Assembly (NCBI RefSeq): GCF_042453785.1
Contig: NC_091675.1
Location: forward strand, 6,026,501 to 6,090,500
Source: Malus domestica
Lineage: Eukaryota; Streptophyta; Magnoliopsida; Rosales; Rosaceae
Length of the DNA stretch: 64,000 nt
Reading direction: 5' to 3'
In this document: positions 1 to 12,514 of the stretch, piece by piece
Layout of the letters: every line of letters starts with the position of its first letter
How positions within the stretch are numbered: the first letter of the stretch is position 1
Notes under the pieces: model-generated
Told to the model about the DNA's origin: nothing
Databases searched by the model: none
The model's input: the letters and a program-made list of their open reading frames with translations, nothing else
Translations under genes and position numbers: made by a program

Positions 1-330
1 CTCCAATCTTTGATTTGGTGTTTAATTCCTTGCACAAAGCTGAAGGTAATCCTTCAACACAACCAAGCTAACTTTGTGGCCCAATTCTACTCTAGACGTA
101 ATCAACAAGCCTGCCAAGATGTTGGATTAGAAAGTTATTTATGACATACAACTAGTTTTGTCTCGGGAGCATATGCACCCGACAATGTCATCACTACACC
201 CAAAACTCAAAAAGATCTTCAAAATTTTAACATACAAACAAAATAAAGAAGGTTGAGGCTTGACTACCCTCCACTGTGGAGGGCCAGCATCTAAATTAAC
301 AGTTCACCTGAATTAATTGCTCCAGTTCTT

Positions 331-657
331 TTAATTTACTTGATCGGAAAATGACTGCATAATTTGGGGTTGGAATTTGGATGTGAGAGCAAACCATTGA
401 TGGACATTGTTGGTTGCGAGAGAAGAAGTAGATATATAATTAGAGAAATAGTAGAAGAAACACAAATAAGCAGGGACCAGTACTCCCTGGTTCGAGCTGG
501 CAAACCCAAAAAACATATCAGCAGAAAATGACGGGTCCTTGAAACTTTGAACAACCTCTCGAGATTTCTCATTGTATACTTGCAGCTTTGTCTCATTTCC
601 CGTCCTCGTCACCCTGAGAAATCTTGGACTCTTCCTCTCTACTAAATCCACCACCAA
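331..657 (-). CDS. hypothetical protein, possibly first exon only
   Basis: An open frame of 108 codons begins with MVVDLVERKSPRFL and contains a hydrophilic segment (residues 1-58), then a Phe/Tyr-rich stretch of different character. The composition change near residue 59 (after the FASSNQG segment) suggests that coding may stop there at a splice donor and that the rest is intron. A TATATGATG-like element lies about 80 bp upstream on the minus strand. I recognise no family and cannot find a convincing second exon in the remaining 330 bp. It may be a gene fragment or a chance ORF. Confidence 0.22.
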   Translation of the reverse strand: MVVDLVERKSPRFLRVTRTGNETKLQVYNEKSREVVQSFKDPSFSADMFFGFASSNQGVLVPAYLCFFYYFSNYISTSSLATNNVHQWFALTSKFQPQIMQSFSDQVN

Positions 658-2753
658 TATTTAAATCTTTGAGAAGCAAAAAGGCCAAAAAGAAATCCTA
701 TATTATAACTTTGGACAAAGTTACCTCATCATATAAATATCCATTTCCGTTCATTAGTAACTAGCTCACGTGCATGCAACTCGCTTTATTATTTGCTTTG
801 CAAGAAATCTCAACTTGTTTCATGGTTTTAGAAGAGGATGTGTAAAGATGTGAAAAGTGTCCCACATTGGAAAACTAGGAAGTTTGCAATTCATTTGTAA
901 GTTCATGCAATGTAGATCTCTTATTAACATGTTAGAGATTGGGGTTTCCTAATGTTCCCTCAACTAATAATAATATATGAAAAAATAAACAAATGATATG
1001 TATCACCAACTTTCATCATAATTAAATAATAAATACGGCGTATACATAAATGTAGTGTGATTTTTTTTGTATGAAGTACACATTGAGACATGCCCTGCCT
1101 TGTGATTAGAAGACAAAGTTAAGTGTAGAGTAAAGGATGCAAAAATGGTTCAGCTAGCTGGCAAAACTTTTGTCCTTGTGAGAGCTATGAACAAATCCTG
1201 GTGAATTATTTTATCCTAGTGTAAAAAGCATACCAAATCTCTCCCTTTATTCTGATAAAAGCACACATATATCGATCTTGAGCTAGCTTTATCATTCAAT
1301 AATCCAATAATGTGGATTTGTATGGTGTCACTTCGGCTGGTCTAACAATGGACCCTTACATAGGAGACAGCCAAACATCAATTGACCTTAATTAACATAC
1401 AAACTACAAAGAGCCCCAAGCCAAAGCATGCTAGCTTTGATTCTTATGTGGTGGACCTAAAAGTGAGAGAAGAAAAATAGACTTTTAAACATGTAGCTTC
1501 TTTTCCTTCTCTTTTATCAGAACTACTAGTACTGCAAAAATACGTTTCTCACTTTCTATTTTGGCCAGACGTGCACCTAAAAAGTTCCCAGAAACCCTAG
1601 AACCAGATTCATCTCAGTTATTTAGAATGCAAGGATAGTAAGACCTGTTACTGATCAAGCCCACATCCAGCTTTGGACCACATTCCATGATTATTTGTTT
1701 GCCATGTATTTCCTAAATTATCAACCATCATTTTCCAGAATGATTGTACTTTGCTCTCCATAATTAGTATTCCAAAAAAAAAAATATATTGATTATTAGT
1801 TTCATGTTTTTTGTCACCTTTAAATTTCGGAAATGTTTTATTCATAAAGTTGGATTAAGATGGAAGTTATAGCTAGACTTGACCTGAAGTGTGCTGACAG
1901 GAACTTCAGGCCCCCTTCGAGGTAGATTGTGGTAATAGTGTTGTGCTTTATATGTTTAGATGACATCTTTGATTGTGAATCTGAAAGCCAACAAAACCGT
2001 GCCAATATGACTTAAAGGTTACAATATCTTGATGAGGATTGAGCTATGACATGTTACAATTGGAGATTTACTGCAAATTCGAGTTTGTTGGCTGGCATTA
2101 TGCAAGTGTGTGAGTTTAAGCCATTGAGGTTAGTTTAGTGGTGAAAGTGGATAGGGTAATAAGTATGACTAGGCTAGGTCGAGAATTTGAAACCTTCTAA
2201 TGTAATGTAATATGAAAAAAGTGTGTTAGTTTTATTACAATTACATTGCAATTATGGAAACAAATAAGAGAGGAGAAAAGGAATTAGATAAAAGCTATGA
2301 GCTCGATAGGCCTCAATGAGCAACTTCGGTACTCATCAAAGTCCCCACACTGAAGAGCTTTTAAAAGACCAAAAAAATGAGCACTTTATAGAAAACATGG
2401 CTGAGTAGATGGCTGTGTGCACGAAATGACTTGTGGGGTAGTGTATATAAGGCTCTCAGTTGAAGCCGGGACACCACTACGAATTAATCAAAGATTAATT
2501 ATGAACCATTTTGGAACATGTTCTCCTATATATTATGGCAAATCCTTTTTCACTCAGATTAGAAATTTGATGTGTAGTTTTATAATAGTAGTAATTTTTG
2601 TGTTTTTTTTTTAAATTAGATTTTTCAAAAATTGTAATCTCTTTTGCCAGAGAGAATGGTCTGTTGAAAGTCGGTTGAGACAACATATCTTAATTGTTGT
2701 ATGATCAAGCAATAGTTTCTGTGTGTCTAATGGCCCCTAACGATTCTTAATTT
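658..2753. other. intergenic, no gene seen
   Basis: AT-rich spacer. Only short, compositionally random ORFs occur on either strand. I see no terminal repeats, RNA gene or conserved protein fragment here. Confidence 0.6.
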
Positions 2754-2757
2754 GGAA

Positions 2758-2906
2758 GTTTTAACGAAACATTTCTGATACTGTTCACTTTAACGAAAAA
2801 TGACATTTTTACTCTAAAAAATCACTTATGGTACTATTCACTTACAACACATTTTTATCCTTTTGATTAAAATTTAATGTTTTCAAGCCTTTTTCATTAG
2901 TTTTCT
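2758..2906 (+). repeat. dispersed repeat family R1, copy 1
   Basis: About 150 bp starting with TTTAACGAAA and ending with CATTAGTTTTC, with internal CACTTTAACGAAAAATGAC and ACTATTCACTTA. A second copy lies 260 bp downstream in the same orientation and a third is inverted near 12.1 kb. It behaves as a short non-autonomous interspersed element. I see no clear terminal inverted repeat. Confidence 0.7.
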
Positions 2907-3165
2907 TTTTTAATTTTGGTCATTTATCAAATAGATAGAAATCTAATGCGCACGAACTGTTATATTTTCCATTCTCAATTTCTCATTTTGTTTATGGTTG
3001 GTCAAACCAGAAATAACGTGCATGGGATTAGAATATGAGGATAGAACAGCAGCAAATCTATTATAGACAATTTAAAAGAAAAATTACAGGATGCCTAGCT
3101 ACAGCCAAGAGAAAAATAATTGTTACAGAAAAAGTTTAGTTTATGATACCTTTAAGAAAATGGAA

Positions 3166-3306
3166 CTTTAACGAAAATCTCTCACTTTAACGAAAAATCA
3201 TAATTTTACACTAAAAAGTCAATCCTCATACTATTCACTCTACCCTTTATTTCGTCCTTATCATTAAAACTCAAAATTTTTAAAGTCTTTTCATTAGTTT
3301 TCTCTT
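3166..3306 (+). repeat. dispersed repeat family R1, copy 2
   Basis: It shares TTTAACGAAA, CTAAAAAGTCAATCC, ACTATTCACT, ATTAAAACTCAAAAT and TTCATTAGTTTTC with the other copies, in the same order. The two direct copies are separated by about 260 bp of unrelated sequence. Confidence 0.7.
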
Positions 3307-4202
3307 AAAAAAATGTAATGATACTTTTAATCAAACGATGCTTTTGTAATGTAATGAGGTGACGCGGCAAGTCCTACTTTTTCAGTGTTGTATACTAATA
3401 TGATGTGAATAATGTAATAATCAGCATTTTACAGTAATGACATTCTATGTTATTTGCTATAACGTTGGACTTTAAAATTAGCCGATTATAATGTAACTTA
3501 CATTTATTGTATTTCGAACATTGAATGTTAATGTCATACTATAATACCATTAAACGTGAAGGTAGAGCTTATATCTATATTGTTAACAATACAATTATTG
3601 TGTAACTATCAACATTAGTAGTGTAATAAACATTTTATAATATCAGCATTATCATGTACCATATAACATGACCCCCAGCAGCTCTATATTACTCCATATA
3701 ATTCTTGCTACCGATCCCCATTATCCCAATAAAAACTTCCAATAATTAGGTTCAGCTTAAGTTTTATGTCTTCATGCGTTTGATTTCTTATTTTATTTCC
3801 TTTATTCTCAAACACTCTATTAAACAATAGTCATTCATAGTGAGTTCAATCGATTGAAATGATTGATCCATAGTCTTTCATAGTGAGTTCAATCAATTGA
3901 AAGGATTGATCTTTCGCAAAAGTTGGTGTATTTGGTTATGATAATCAAATTAACGGTTGCGATTGTTTAAGTGAAAGAGGCTAATCATATAGTGAAGATC
4001 AATATGTAGTTATAATTTGATTGTATACATCAAAATAATAGTGTCGATATTGAAAATGATATCGTACAACGGTACAACGATGAGTCCATAATATAAGAAC
4101 GAGTCATGAATTATATATACAAAAAAATGTTACAACATCTCCCTTCACGATCCCAATGAACTGAAATTTTGGCTTCACCACTAGTAAACCTTACCAATAA
4201 TA
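3307..4202. other. intergenic, no gene seen
   Basis: AT-rich spacer. It contains a local direct duplication near 3835-3912 (CATAGTGAGTTCAATC followed by GATTGAAA-type sequence, twice). No coding potential is visible. Confidence 0.55.
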
Positions 4203-4205
4203 TAA

Positions 4206-5052
4206 GGGTGTGTTTGTTGCACCGGACTATCTCAGACTAAATTAGCTTTAGGGATTAAGCTAGATTGCCTTAGACTACACTAAGCTGGACTGACTTAGTA
4301 AAGCGTTTGGTGCAGTGTCGGACTAAAAAGAAGGATAATACCAAACTACAATATTATATTTTTTTAATTTATATCTAATAATATTATATTAATTAATTCT
4401 ATCTCTCTTTGGAAGCCTCCATCAGTCCATCTTTTTCTCCCTTTTATCTCCCTCGTTGTCTTCGTCCCACGCTCTCCTTCCCTTCCCTCTTTTTTCCAAT
4501 TAATTGCCAAAAAAAAATTCTACAAAACGAAGAATCGAGCTTGGTTTTTCAAGTTTTTGTTCGGTGGGCGTGGAATCCTGAATGGGCGAGCTTGGTTGGC
4601 TTAGATCCGTTCGATTTTGGGTCCGACCTCCTTGAAGTGGTGGTTTGTGCTTGCAGCGCCGTTGTTGAAGCGGGGATTGAGAACACTTATGGCCGTTGTT
4701 GCGCTTGCAACAGCGCTCCTCCAGCAACGTTCTTTCAAATATCTTGTCTTTTAGGGATTTGGGTTTCGACGACAATGCAGGTCCGTCGTCGATCGTCGGA
4801 TGGCTACGAGGACTATGTGAAGAATATTGAAGTCCTGGACGAGCCTGAGATGAAGCAAAGCAAGTGTAGGAGACGGGATTAGCAATCCTCTCCTTTTCCC
4901 CGGGGGGGGGTCTCGCTAAGGCCCCTTAGCGAAGCGTTTAATCCCAACGATTCCAGCTTAGTCTCATTAAATACAATCCCTACTTGCACTAAACATGATC
5001 TAAGTATCCTAGCTAGTCCAGTGAAATTTAGAGAAGCCAATCAAACACACCC
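4206..5052. mobile_element. PIF/Harbinger-type non-autonomous element, TAA duplication
   Basis: The left end reads TAA then GGGTGTGTTTG; the right end reads CAAACACACCC then TAA. This is an inverted terminal repeat of at least 11 bp flanked by a 3-bp TAA duplication (4203-4205 and 5053-5055), the target preference of the PIF/Harbinger superfamily. The arms also share actagctta/taagctagt-type subterminal motifs. The 847-bp interior carries no transposase. It has a GC-richer core (about 4400-4890) containing a 157-codon open frame with Cys-rich and Arg-rich segments that I do not recognise. The core may be captured host sequence or simply element-specific filler. Confidence 0.8.
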
Positions 5053-5055
5053 TAA

Positions 5056-7753
5056 ATTTATTAAAATAAAGGGTAACAGAACTTTTAGAATTTCTCACAA
5101 ACAATACTAAAAGTATATATGTCCTGGTTTTTCCTGCAGCGCAAGATACATCATCAGGTCCCCTCTAAATTAATGTAAACCGGCTTTCATACATATGTAC
5201 TTCACATTGCCATCACGTTAAACAGCTCCATTCAATTATTAATTAGATAAGTAATGAATTTGATGGCAGTCGAAAATGACATTTACTAGGACGCCATAAT
5301 TTGCATAATCTTTTCCACCTTACGTACATTTCTTGAAAAAAAAACTGGCTCCAGCTTCCTCAGCAAATCCAGAAAAAATCAATTACCCATTTTTGGAAGA
5401 CAAATAAATGAATATTTAAAGGAAGCTAAAGAAAGTAATCTCATTTTTTTAAGGGAAAATTAATTTGCACGAAAGGTCTAGCTGATCTGAGTTTTGTTTC
5501 GTTGCGCTTTTGTTGGTCCTGCAAGAAAATGATGAAACTACCCTTCCAGGAGAGGTTGCTTGAGGTCATTTCACAATAATCGACTAAATTATTAATTAGT
5601 TGATTAGTTACTTGATAATGGACAATTAAACTAATCTAATAATTAAGTAATCAAATAAGCATTAAAATAGGTTTCATTTTTGTGCTTGAGACTCGGTCTC
5701 ACGTGGCTGGAATGCCGTGTCCATATTTTGTAGTTTTTATTTTTCTCTTTGTTTTTGAAAGTGTTGGACCATTCCTGGGATTTTTTTTTTTTTCTAATTG
5801 GCCATGCGTTGGGCTTGCATTTGGAGTGAGAATTTGTGTCACTTTACTTATATACTCACATATTTGTAATTTCCTGCCATCAACATCATGATAGCTTTCC
5901 TTTCAGAACACCAATTCCAATATCCCATGTGTGCATGATCATCTCTTATCACAATTATACAGTTAAATTTCTATAAATTAATAAATTTTTCGATAGAAAA
6001 ATATGTTAAGCTAATAAATACTAGTATTTGTCTACACACTTTGTGTGTATGAACACATTTTTTTAGAAAATGAGAAGGAGAGAGGAAGAGAGAGAGAAAG
6101 AGAGAACATAGGGAGAGTGAGAGGTTTTTTTTTTAATTTTAAATATTAGAGATATTTTACCATCACCTGTAGATGAGGCTTCAATAAAAAAACAGTAAAA
6201 TTTGGATATGTGAAATAAAATTATTGCCCATCATTTTTTTTTTTGTATGATAGAAGACTAAATTATTTTTTCACCCTCTTTTGGTTGACAAGGAGGGTTT
6301 CATTAATTAGTAGAGATTAAATAATCAATAAATGATTAATTATTAATTTATCAACTAATTGATAACTTATTAATTTATTAAATATGTTACTTGGTAATTA
6401 AATGTTGATATATTTGATACATTTAAATGAATAAATGTACTTTGCTTCGAATGATTTTTTGTAGGCATAATCTTCACATGAGAATTAAGAAATTAAACAG
6501 TTGCTTTAAGAAATTTTTATGGTTAAAGTATGTTATAGTATTATTCTAATAGTAGTAGTCATAAAAATGAATGCTACCAACCTTCTCATTGAACTTTCTT
6601 GTATTTGAATTGTTTATTTTCTCAATTTTCTTTTAAAGATCAGTTCAACCAAAAGTGAAAGTACTGTCATTACTCTAATTAGAATTCTCAGGTTCTTACT
6701 CTATTAACTGTATCCTAGTATTGAATTATGATGCTAAGTTGAGAAGCCCCAACAATAATTTCAGTATTTCACAGCTGCAAAGTTTTTTGTCTCCCCTAAC
6801 TGAATAAATATTACAAACCAGTTTTAGTTTTTGGTAATTAATTGACTTTACTTAATTGAAAATGGTAATTACCTTCACTTAGTTGAAGGAAGTAATTCTC
6901 AACTGCAAAAAAGGATTTATCTGTGAGAAATTTACACTTATTATGATGTGTCATCTCATTATAACGATCTTTGTAATTATCATATATATAGTCTCCAATA
7001 AAAAGAACATAAGAAAATAGGATCCAATCTATTAAATATTGGAGCGTCTGCACATAAGGAATTAAATAACAACATTAACTAAGCATGCATGAATGAAGAA
7101 TCGGTGACACATGGTAAATTAAGAAGAACAAGTCTGAACTCTGAATCAAATCTTGAATGGTCAAGCAATCCAGGAGCTAGTGCCCATATATTTTAGTTCT
7201 TTTTCCACGATTAAAACCCATTTAGCTGGTTGGCAAAACATGTGATTTGGGCAGCTTTTGCCTTCAAATAAACACCCCCACAATCTTATTTAATGCATCA
7301 ACAAATCATACTTGTCACTTGACCTCCACATAAATTGTGGAAAAACCAGAAATATATAAATACCTCTCGATCTTCCCCAGTAGTCAACTACATCATCTTG
7401 TTAGAACTATGAACACATAAATACAAACTTTTATAATTTTGGTAACACAATTTATGTCTCCTAGTGTATTTTCCCCCACTAAGTTTTGATATGTATGGCA
7501 TGAATTAGGGGCATTCTCGGAATTACAAAAAAATAGGGAAAGAAAGAAGAAGGTGTGAAATAAAAGGCAGCAGAGTCGGTGCTACGCTGCAGGAGCTTAA
7601 AAGAGAAAGGTGCACGTTGTTCATGATGACGCAAAGAAGTGAGAGAGCACCATTGCTGTAGTGCACTTTGCTTCTAGTTTTTTTGTGCGGCTCTGCACAT
7701 TGCTCTTAGATGCTCTCTTCCCCTTATCTTTCTGCATATCCAAAACCCAACGC

Positions 7754-7755
<2 letters not shown>
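5056..7755. other. intergenic, no gene seen
   Basis: Long AT-rich spacer upstream of the DUF547 gene. It includes a GAGA-rich tract (6070-6122) and strongly AT-palindromic segments near 5580-5670 and 6300-6420. A TATATAAATA motif at about 7350 could be a core promoter for the downstream gene but is 400 bp from the CT-rich leader. No ORF has family-like features. Confidence 0.5.

Positions 7756-7756
<1 letters not shown>

Positions 7757-7789
<33 letters not shown>
7757..7789 (+). repeat. (CT)n microsatellite in probable 5' leader
   Basis: Uninterrupted CT dinucleotide tract of about 32 bp, 450 bp upstream of the DUF547 start codon. CT tracts are common in plant 5' leaders. It probably lies in the first, untranslated exon. 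Confidence 0.85.
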
Positions 7790-7987
7790 AGTTTTGCTTA
7801 ATCTAAAGCATCCCAGCTCAAATACCCAAGAATTTGTGACATGGGTTGGGTTAGTTTTGCACTTTTTAGTTCACCTTGAACGAGGAAGGCAGGAGAGATT
7901 GGAGAGTGATTACTGTTTAGTGGCATTGAAACTTGAATTTCTTGTCTCTGTTTTTGTTTAAGGGAATGAACTATTTTCTGTAAAAGG

Positions 7988-8225
7988 GTATGAATCTGAT
8001 CTCTTTATAGCAATTCAACTCATATTCTTCGAAAATTCTATGGTGCTCCAAAGTATCTATACTTCAAGGTTTTTAGCAGTTAGATATTGGTCATTTTATC
8101 ATTGACCAATAATCTAACCGTTAAAAACTCCGGAGTATTACTAGAAAATCCTAATTGAATTTTGCTCATTTCAAAGTTTGTTTCTCTAATGAAATAGTTG
8201 GATTGGTTTGCTAACAATTTTGCAG
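7988..8225 (+). other. probable 5'-UTR intron of the DUF547 gene
   Basis: A GTATGAATC donor-like sequence follows AAAAGG and the segment ends in CTAACAATTTTGCAG, 12 bp before the ATG at 8238. The Py-rich acceptor and branch-like CTAAC make a leader intron likely, so transcription should start upstream of 7988. This is inferred from splice signals only. Confidence 0.5.
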
Positions 8226-8237
8226 AGAAGTTGGAAG

Positions 8238-11200
8238 ATGAACACCAGAGTGAGGACAAGGCTGCAGTCTATGAAGCCACCTGAGAAGAATCAAAAGGTA
8301 AATCATATACTTTGAACTCTGAGCTAAGCTTACGTTATGCACCTTTCTCACATTTTTTAATCATAATTTTCGAAAAACGATTTTTTTTTTCCTTTCAGTG
8401 CTTTCACTGTGAGAGGAGCCTATGGAAATTTTCCATGGAGCGCGAATTTGTTATCATTTCAACTTTTAGCTTTAACCGTTTTTCACCAAAATCATGGCTT
8501 CAAAGTTTGGAGCCTCCCAAAAAAATTTAAATTGCTGACATCTTTAGATAGATTTCCGTGATGGTTCTTCCACTTCAATCTCAGTAGTTGTTTATCTCCC
8601 CTGCCTCACGAAATTTTCTCGGGAAAATTATATAATATTTTCTTCCAATTCTCCGTTGACCCTTCTACTGGTTTTCAACACAAGAAAGTGAATTTAACTT
8701 GTTTGATCCATTTCCAACATGGGGTTTAAATTTTACAAGTTTTCTTCTCTGCCCAGTTCAGTTTTTTGTATTGGAAGCTAATTGTTGTATATTTAAAGGA
8801 ACGGGTAGAAATGAAAGGGGGTAAGATTACAGATACCAGAAAAGTAATCAGCAATGGAAGAGCTTCGAGCAGAGAGAGAAAATTTGCTTTACAACAAGAT
8901 GTATGAAATTTTTTTTTTTTTTAATTTTTATGTTATGTAATTTCATATGCTCTCTATCTTTTTAATTGGTATTGATTATTGAGTTGAACACTGTAATTTG
9001 TTTAGGTTGATAAGTTGAAGAAGAAGCTTAGACATGAAGAGAATGTACGCAGAGCTTTGCAGAGGGCATTTACAAGACCCTTAGGAGCTCTGCCTCGTCT
9101 TCCTCCTTATCTGCCTCCTTATGTGAGTACTTCACTATTCCTGTAGACAAAGCGATATTCTAATCTGCTATAATTTACGGGAAAATGAATTCGTTGTCCT
9201 GGCCAATTGGTTTGACCCATGTATTTTGCACCAATGTCCATTGTTCAAGAAAGTAACTAGGACTGATGAACTTAAAGGAGTTTTGAAAGTAATTTCAATT
9301 GTAATTTTAAATTTTGTAGACATTAGAGCTTCTAGCAGAAGTGGCGGTTTTGGAAGAGGAGGTGGTTCGGCTCGAAGAACAGGTAGTGCATTTTAGGAAG
9401 GACTTGTATCAGGAAGCTGTATACATTTCAAACTCCAAGAGGAAAATGGAAACATTCTCAGCTGTTTCATCTGATTCGTACCCGATAAAGAATCCCAAAT
9501 TTCAATCTCAAAGAGGAAACAATTCTACCAATTCCACTGAAAAGGATTGTCCATCCCCTTATGGTAAGCAATATGTTCATCCTAATTGCTGAAAATTGAC
9601 CAACGGAAAGCGTGGGAGAAAGGAATCGCAACCAGAGATCAAACAATCACATGCTAATTTCTAGGCCATGAGATTTTTAATGTTCTTAATTGCAGTTTCA
9701 GATGATAAGCAGGGAAAAGAGAACCAATCATATAATAACATTACGAAGAGCAATGAGAGAGCCTTGATCCATAAAGGTCAGGTTAGGACTCCAGTGAAGA
9801 GACCTCCAATCGATCACAGAGCTGCAGAAAAGCGTTTAGAGCCTCAGAAACTACAGGTACATAATAAAATTACCAAATTTCATTAAGTTAATTACACTCG
9901 TTTGCAGTGCAATGAACATTGTTTCACTTGTGTTGCACGTTCAGTTTGAAACTAGAACTGCGGATCAAGAAAGTGCGCAAGCAAGACTTCCTACTATGCC
10001 GGACAAGGAGTTGTCAGGAGATAACAGTCCTAACAAAATTTCAGAAAATATTATCAATTGCTTATCAAGCATTCTCATGAGAATGAGTTCAGTTAAGAAT
10101 TCGGGTCCTGCAGAAAATGAAAGAACAGAAAATTGGGATCCTTATCGTATTTGTTTGGAATTTGGACAAAGAGATATCGGTCCATATAAACAATTACACG
10201 CAATTGAAGCTCGGAATATTAATCCAAACCAAACAGCAAATGCTTTGTTCCTACTCGGCAGACTGAAGTAAGTTCTCTGTTTTGTAATGTTTGGTTGGTT
10301 TTCAACCTTCTTGCATGATATGATGATGATTATTTTAGTAGTACTTATAGTCATATTTTTTGGTTGAATTTGCAGACTACTGCTACGGAAACTTGCTTCT
10401 GTAAATTTACAAAGCCTCAATCATCAGGAGAAGCTTGCCTTCTGGATCAATATATACAACTCCTGCATGATGAATGTATGTAAGAGCCATCAAAAGAGAT
10501 TCTTATTTAAAACACTTCAGATCAATCTTGTGCCGTTATGCCTTAGTAATCACGTCTTCGTTTCCTTGTTTGTTTCCCGTCTAGTTTATGTTACGAAATT
10601 GTTTCAACTGCTGCATTTGTTCAATACTGCAGGCCTTCCTCGAGCACGGCATACCTGAGAGTCCCGAGATAATTGTTGCCCTAATGCAGAAAGTATGAAA
10701 TATGTCGTTTATGATACAAAATTTTCACAAATTCCATATAGCAAACCAGATTGTTGAATACTTCTGCTTGTCAATAATTCATATATGGACCATATGGTTG
10801 TGTTTCTTGTGAATCAGGCGACAATAAATGTTGGTGGACACATACTGAATGCAATAACTATTGAACATTTCATCTTGAGACTGCCTTTTCACTCAAAATA
10901 TGTAAGTAGACTCAACTTGCATGCACATAGAAGATAGAAAAGAGAAGATTTCTCATCATAATTTTAACTCCTGACCGGACCTTCTCCAAGGGTACAAAAA
11001 ATGACGAGAAGACGGCAAGAAATACTTTCGGATTGGAATTATCCGAACCGTTGGTAACGTTTGCGCTATCATGTGGCAGCTGGTCCTCCCCTTCTGTAAG
11101 TTTGTTTACACACGGAATAAACAAAATCTATCTGTCTATTATCATTTAATTATCAACGCGGCCAACTGACATTATTAATATAAGATCTCTGCCAAAATGT

Positions 11201-11502
11201 AGGTGAGAGTGTACACTGCATCCCAAGTTGAAAATGAACTGGAAGTTGCAAAAAGAGAGTACCTACAAGCTGCAGTTGGAATTTCATCAAATAGGTTTGC
11301 AATTCCAAAGATTTTGGATTGGTATTTACCTGATTTTGCTAAGGATTTGGAGTCATTGCTTGATTGGATCTGCCTTCAGCTCCCAAGTGAACTAGGAAAA
11401 GAGGCACTTAAGCTTCTTGTAAAAGGTAAAAATGAGCCTCTTTTACAATTTGTCCAAGTAATGCCGTATGAGTTTAATTTTAGGTACCTTCTATGCGCAT
11501 GA
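8238..11502 (+). CDS. MIP1 leucine-zipper / DUF547 protein, 11 exons
   Basis: Exons: 8238-8297, 8799-8900, 9006-9122, 9320-9563, 9696-9856, 9945-10267, 10376-10475, 10633-10692, 10818-10901, 10991-11095, 11203-11502. All have GT-AG borders and joining phases agree, giving 551 residues. The basic N-terminus ([20 protein letters not shown]) is followed by a coiled coil (about residues 55-130, with [11 protein letters not shown] and the heptad [12 protein letters not shown]) matching the plant ternary-complex-factor MIP1 leucine zipper. The C-terminal half (about 325-500) is DUF547: [38 protein letters not shown], then [16 protein letters not shown]. Members of this family bind partners through the coiled coil; the DUF547 function is not settled. 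The exon-10 acceptor at 10990 appears shifted (see findings). The gene looks otherwise intact, ending in the aromatic FNFRYLLCA tail. Confidence 0.88.
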
Positions 11503-11656
11503 TCCATCTTTGGCTCTGCAAATTATTGTTCACATCATTGTAAGGGTTTTGGGGTTTATGATTTTGTACATAGATATAGACATATATGCAAATTACATGT
11601 ATAATATATGCTCTCTTGTAACTTGTGAGTAATAATGAGAGAAATGCGTCAAGTTT

Positions 11657-11970
11657 GAAAGCACTAGCTTTAGTAGTCTAAACCATTTACATCTGCACTC
11701 AGGGTCATGTGTCTACTCCCAATTTTCCGATACTAGGGCTTGTAGCTCAAGTAGTCTAGAGCATTTACATATGCATTATGATCATGTGTTCTACTCCATT
11801 CTCTTATCGATACAAGGGCTTGTAGCTCAAATAGAGTACTTAAATATGTTCTCTAGTCATGTGTTCTACTCCCTATTCCCAATAGTGGAGTATGTAACTC
11901 AAATAATCAAGAGCTTTCTCCTTTACACTCTGATATTCTATTCAATTCCCCCTCCTTTGATATTGCTTAT
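11657..11970. repeat. imperfect tandem repeat with tRNA-like boxes
   Basis: Four degenerate units of roughly 75-85 bp. Units 2 and 3 share GGGCTTGTAGCTCAA (a/g)TAG near the front, and units 1-3 share TCATGTGT(t)CTACTCC near the back. The front block resembles a tRNA A-box (TAGCTCAAGTGGT type) and the back block a B-box/T-arm (GTTCGATTCC type), both decayed. A related single block occurs near 20.85 kb. Not a functional tRNA: the arms do not pair. Possibly a tRNA-derived SINE head that has amplified locally. Confidence 0.5.
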
Positions 11971-12049
11971 ATAAAAAGCGCTGGTTATGATCGGATCTGT
12001 ATAGCTAGATAATCTAAGTATTGGCCCATGCGCAAGAAAATTTTAAGCA

Positions 12050-12197
12050 AAACTAATTAAAAGAGTTTGAAAACTTTGAGTTTTAACGATAAAGACAAAA
12101 TAAAAGGTAAGGTGAATAGTAGTGGGATTGATTTTTTAATGTAAAAATATGATTTTTCATTAAAATGAATAGTACCGGGAATATTTCGTTAAAATTC
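12050..12197 (-). repeat. dispersed repeat family R1, copy 3 (inverted)
   Basis: On the minus strand this matches the copies at 2.76 and 3.17 kb: TTTTAACGAAATATT, CATTTTAATGAAAAATCAT, AAAAAATCAATCCCACTACTATTCACC, TTATCGTTAAAACTCAAAG and an ACTAATT-type end in the same order (quoted in pieces). Confidence 0.65.
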
Positions 12198-12514
12198 TCA
12201 AAATTTTATTGGAAACAAGTTGAGTGAGTGGTCCTAAAATTTGTCATTTTCACGACACAGACCTATCCATCATGCACATCGAATCAACGACCAAACCACG
12301 CTTTTCAAGGTGGAGGGGTCACTACTTAGAGTCTAAACCTGAGCGGGGCGTTTAACCAAAGGCAAAAATCAGAAAACAAAACCCGACAATATTTCCATGC
12401 ATTCATATTACATTTTCTTCTTGTAATTCTTATTAATCGAGTTTACAGCGTTAAAATCTGGTGTTCCATACATTCCACCACGCTTTTGTACCTACGTCAT
12501 CGTCAGCCAACTTA

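Noticed and set aside
1-153. Open frame at the left window edge on the plus strand ending in a QACQDVGLESYL-like sequence
   Set aside because: It has no start within the window and no family I recognise; 50 codons is too short to call a gene end.
4409-4882. 157-codon ORF as a host gene
   Set aside because: It lies entirely inside the TAA-flanked element and has no recognisable domain; reported as element interior.
11700-11850. tRNA gene
   Set aside because: A- and B-box-like words are present, but the acceptor, D and anticodon stems do not pair and the array is degenerate.
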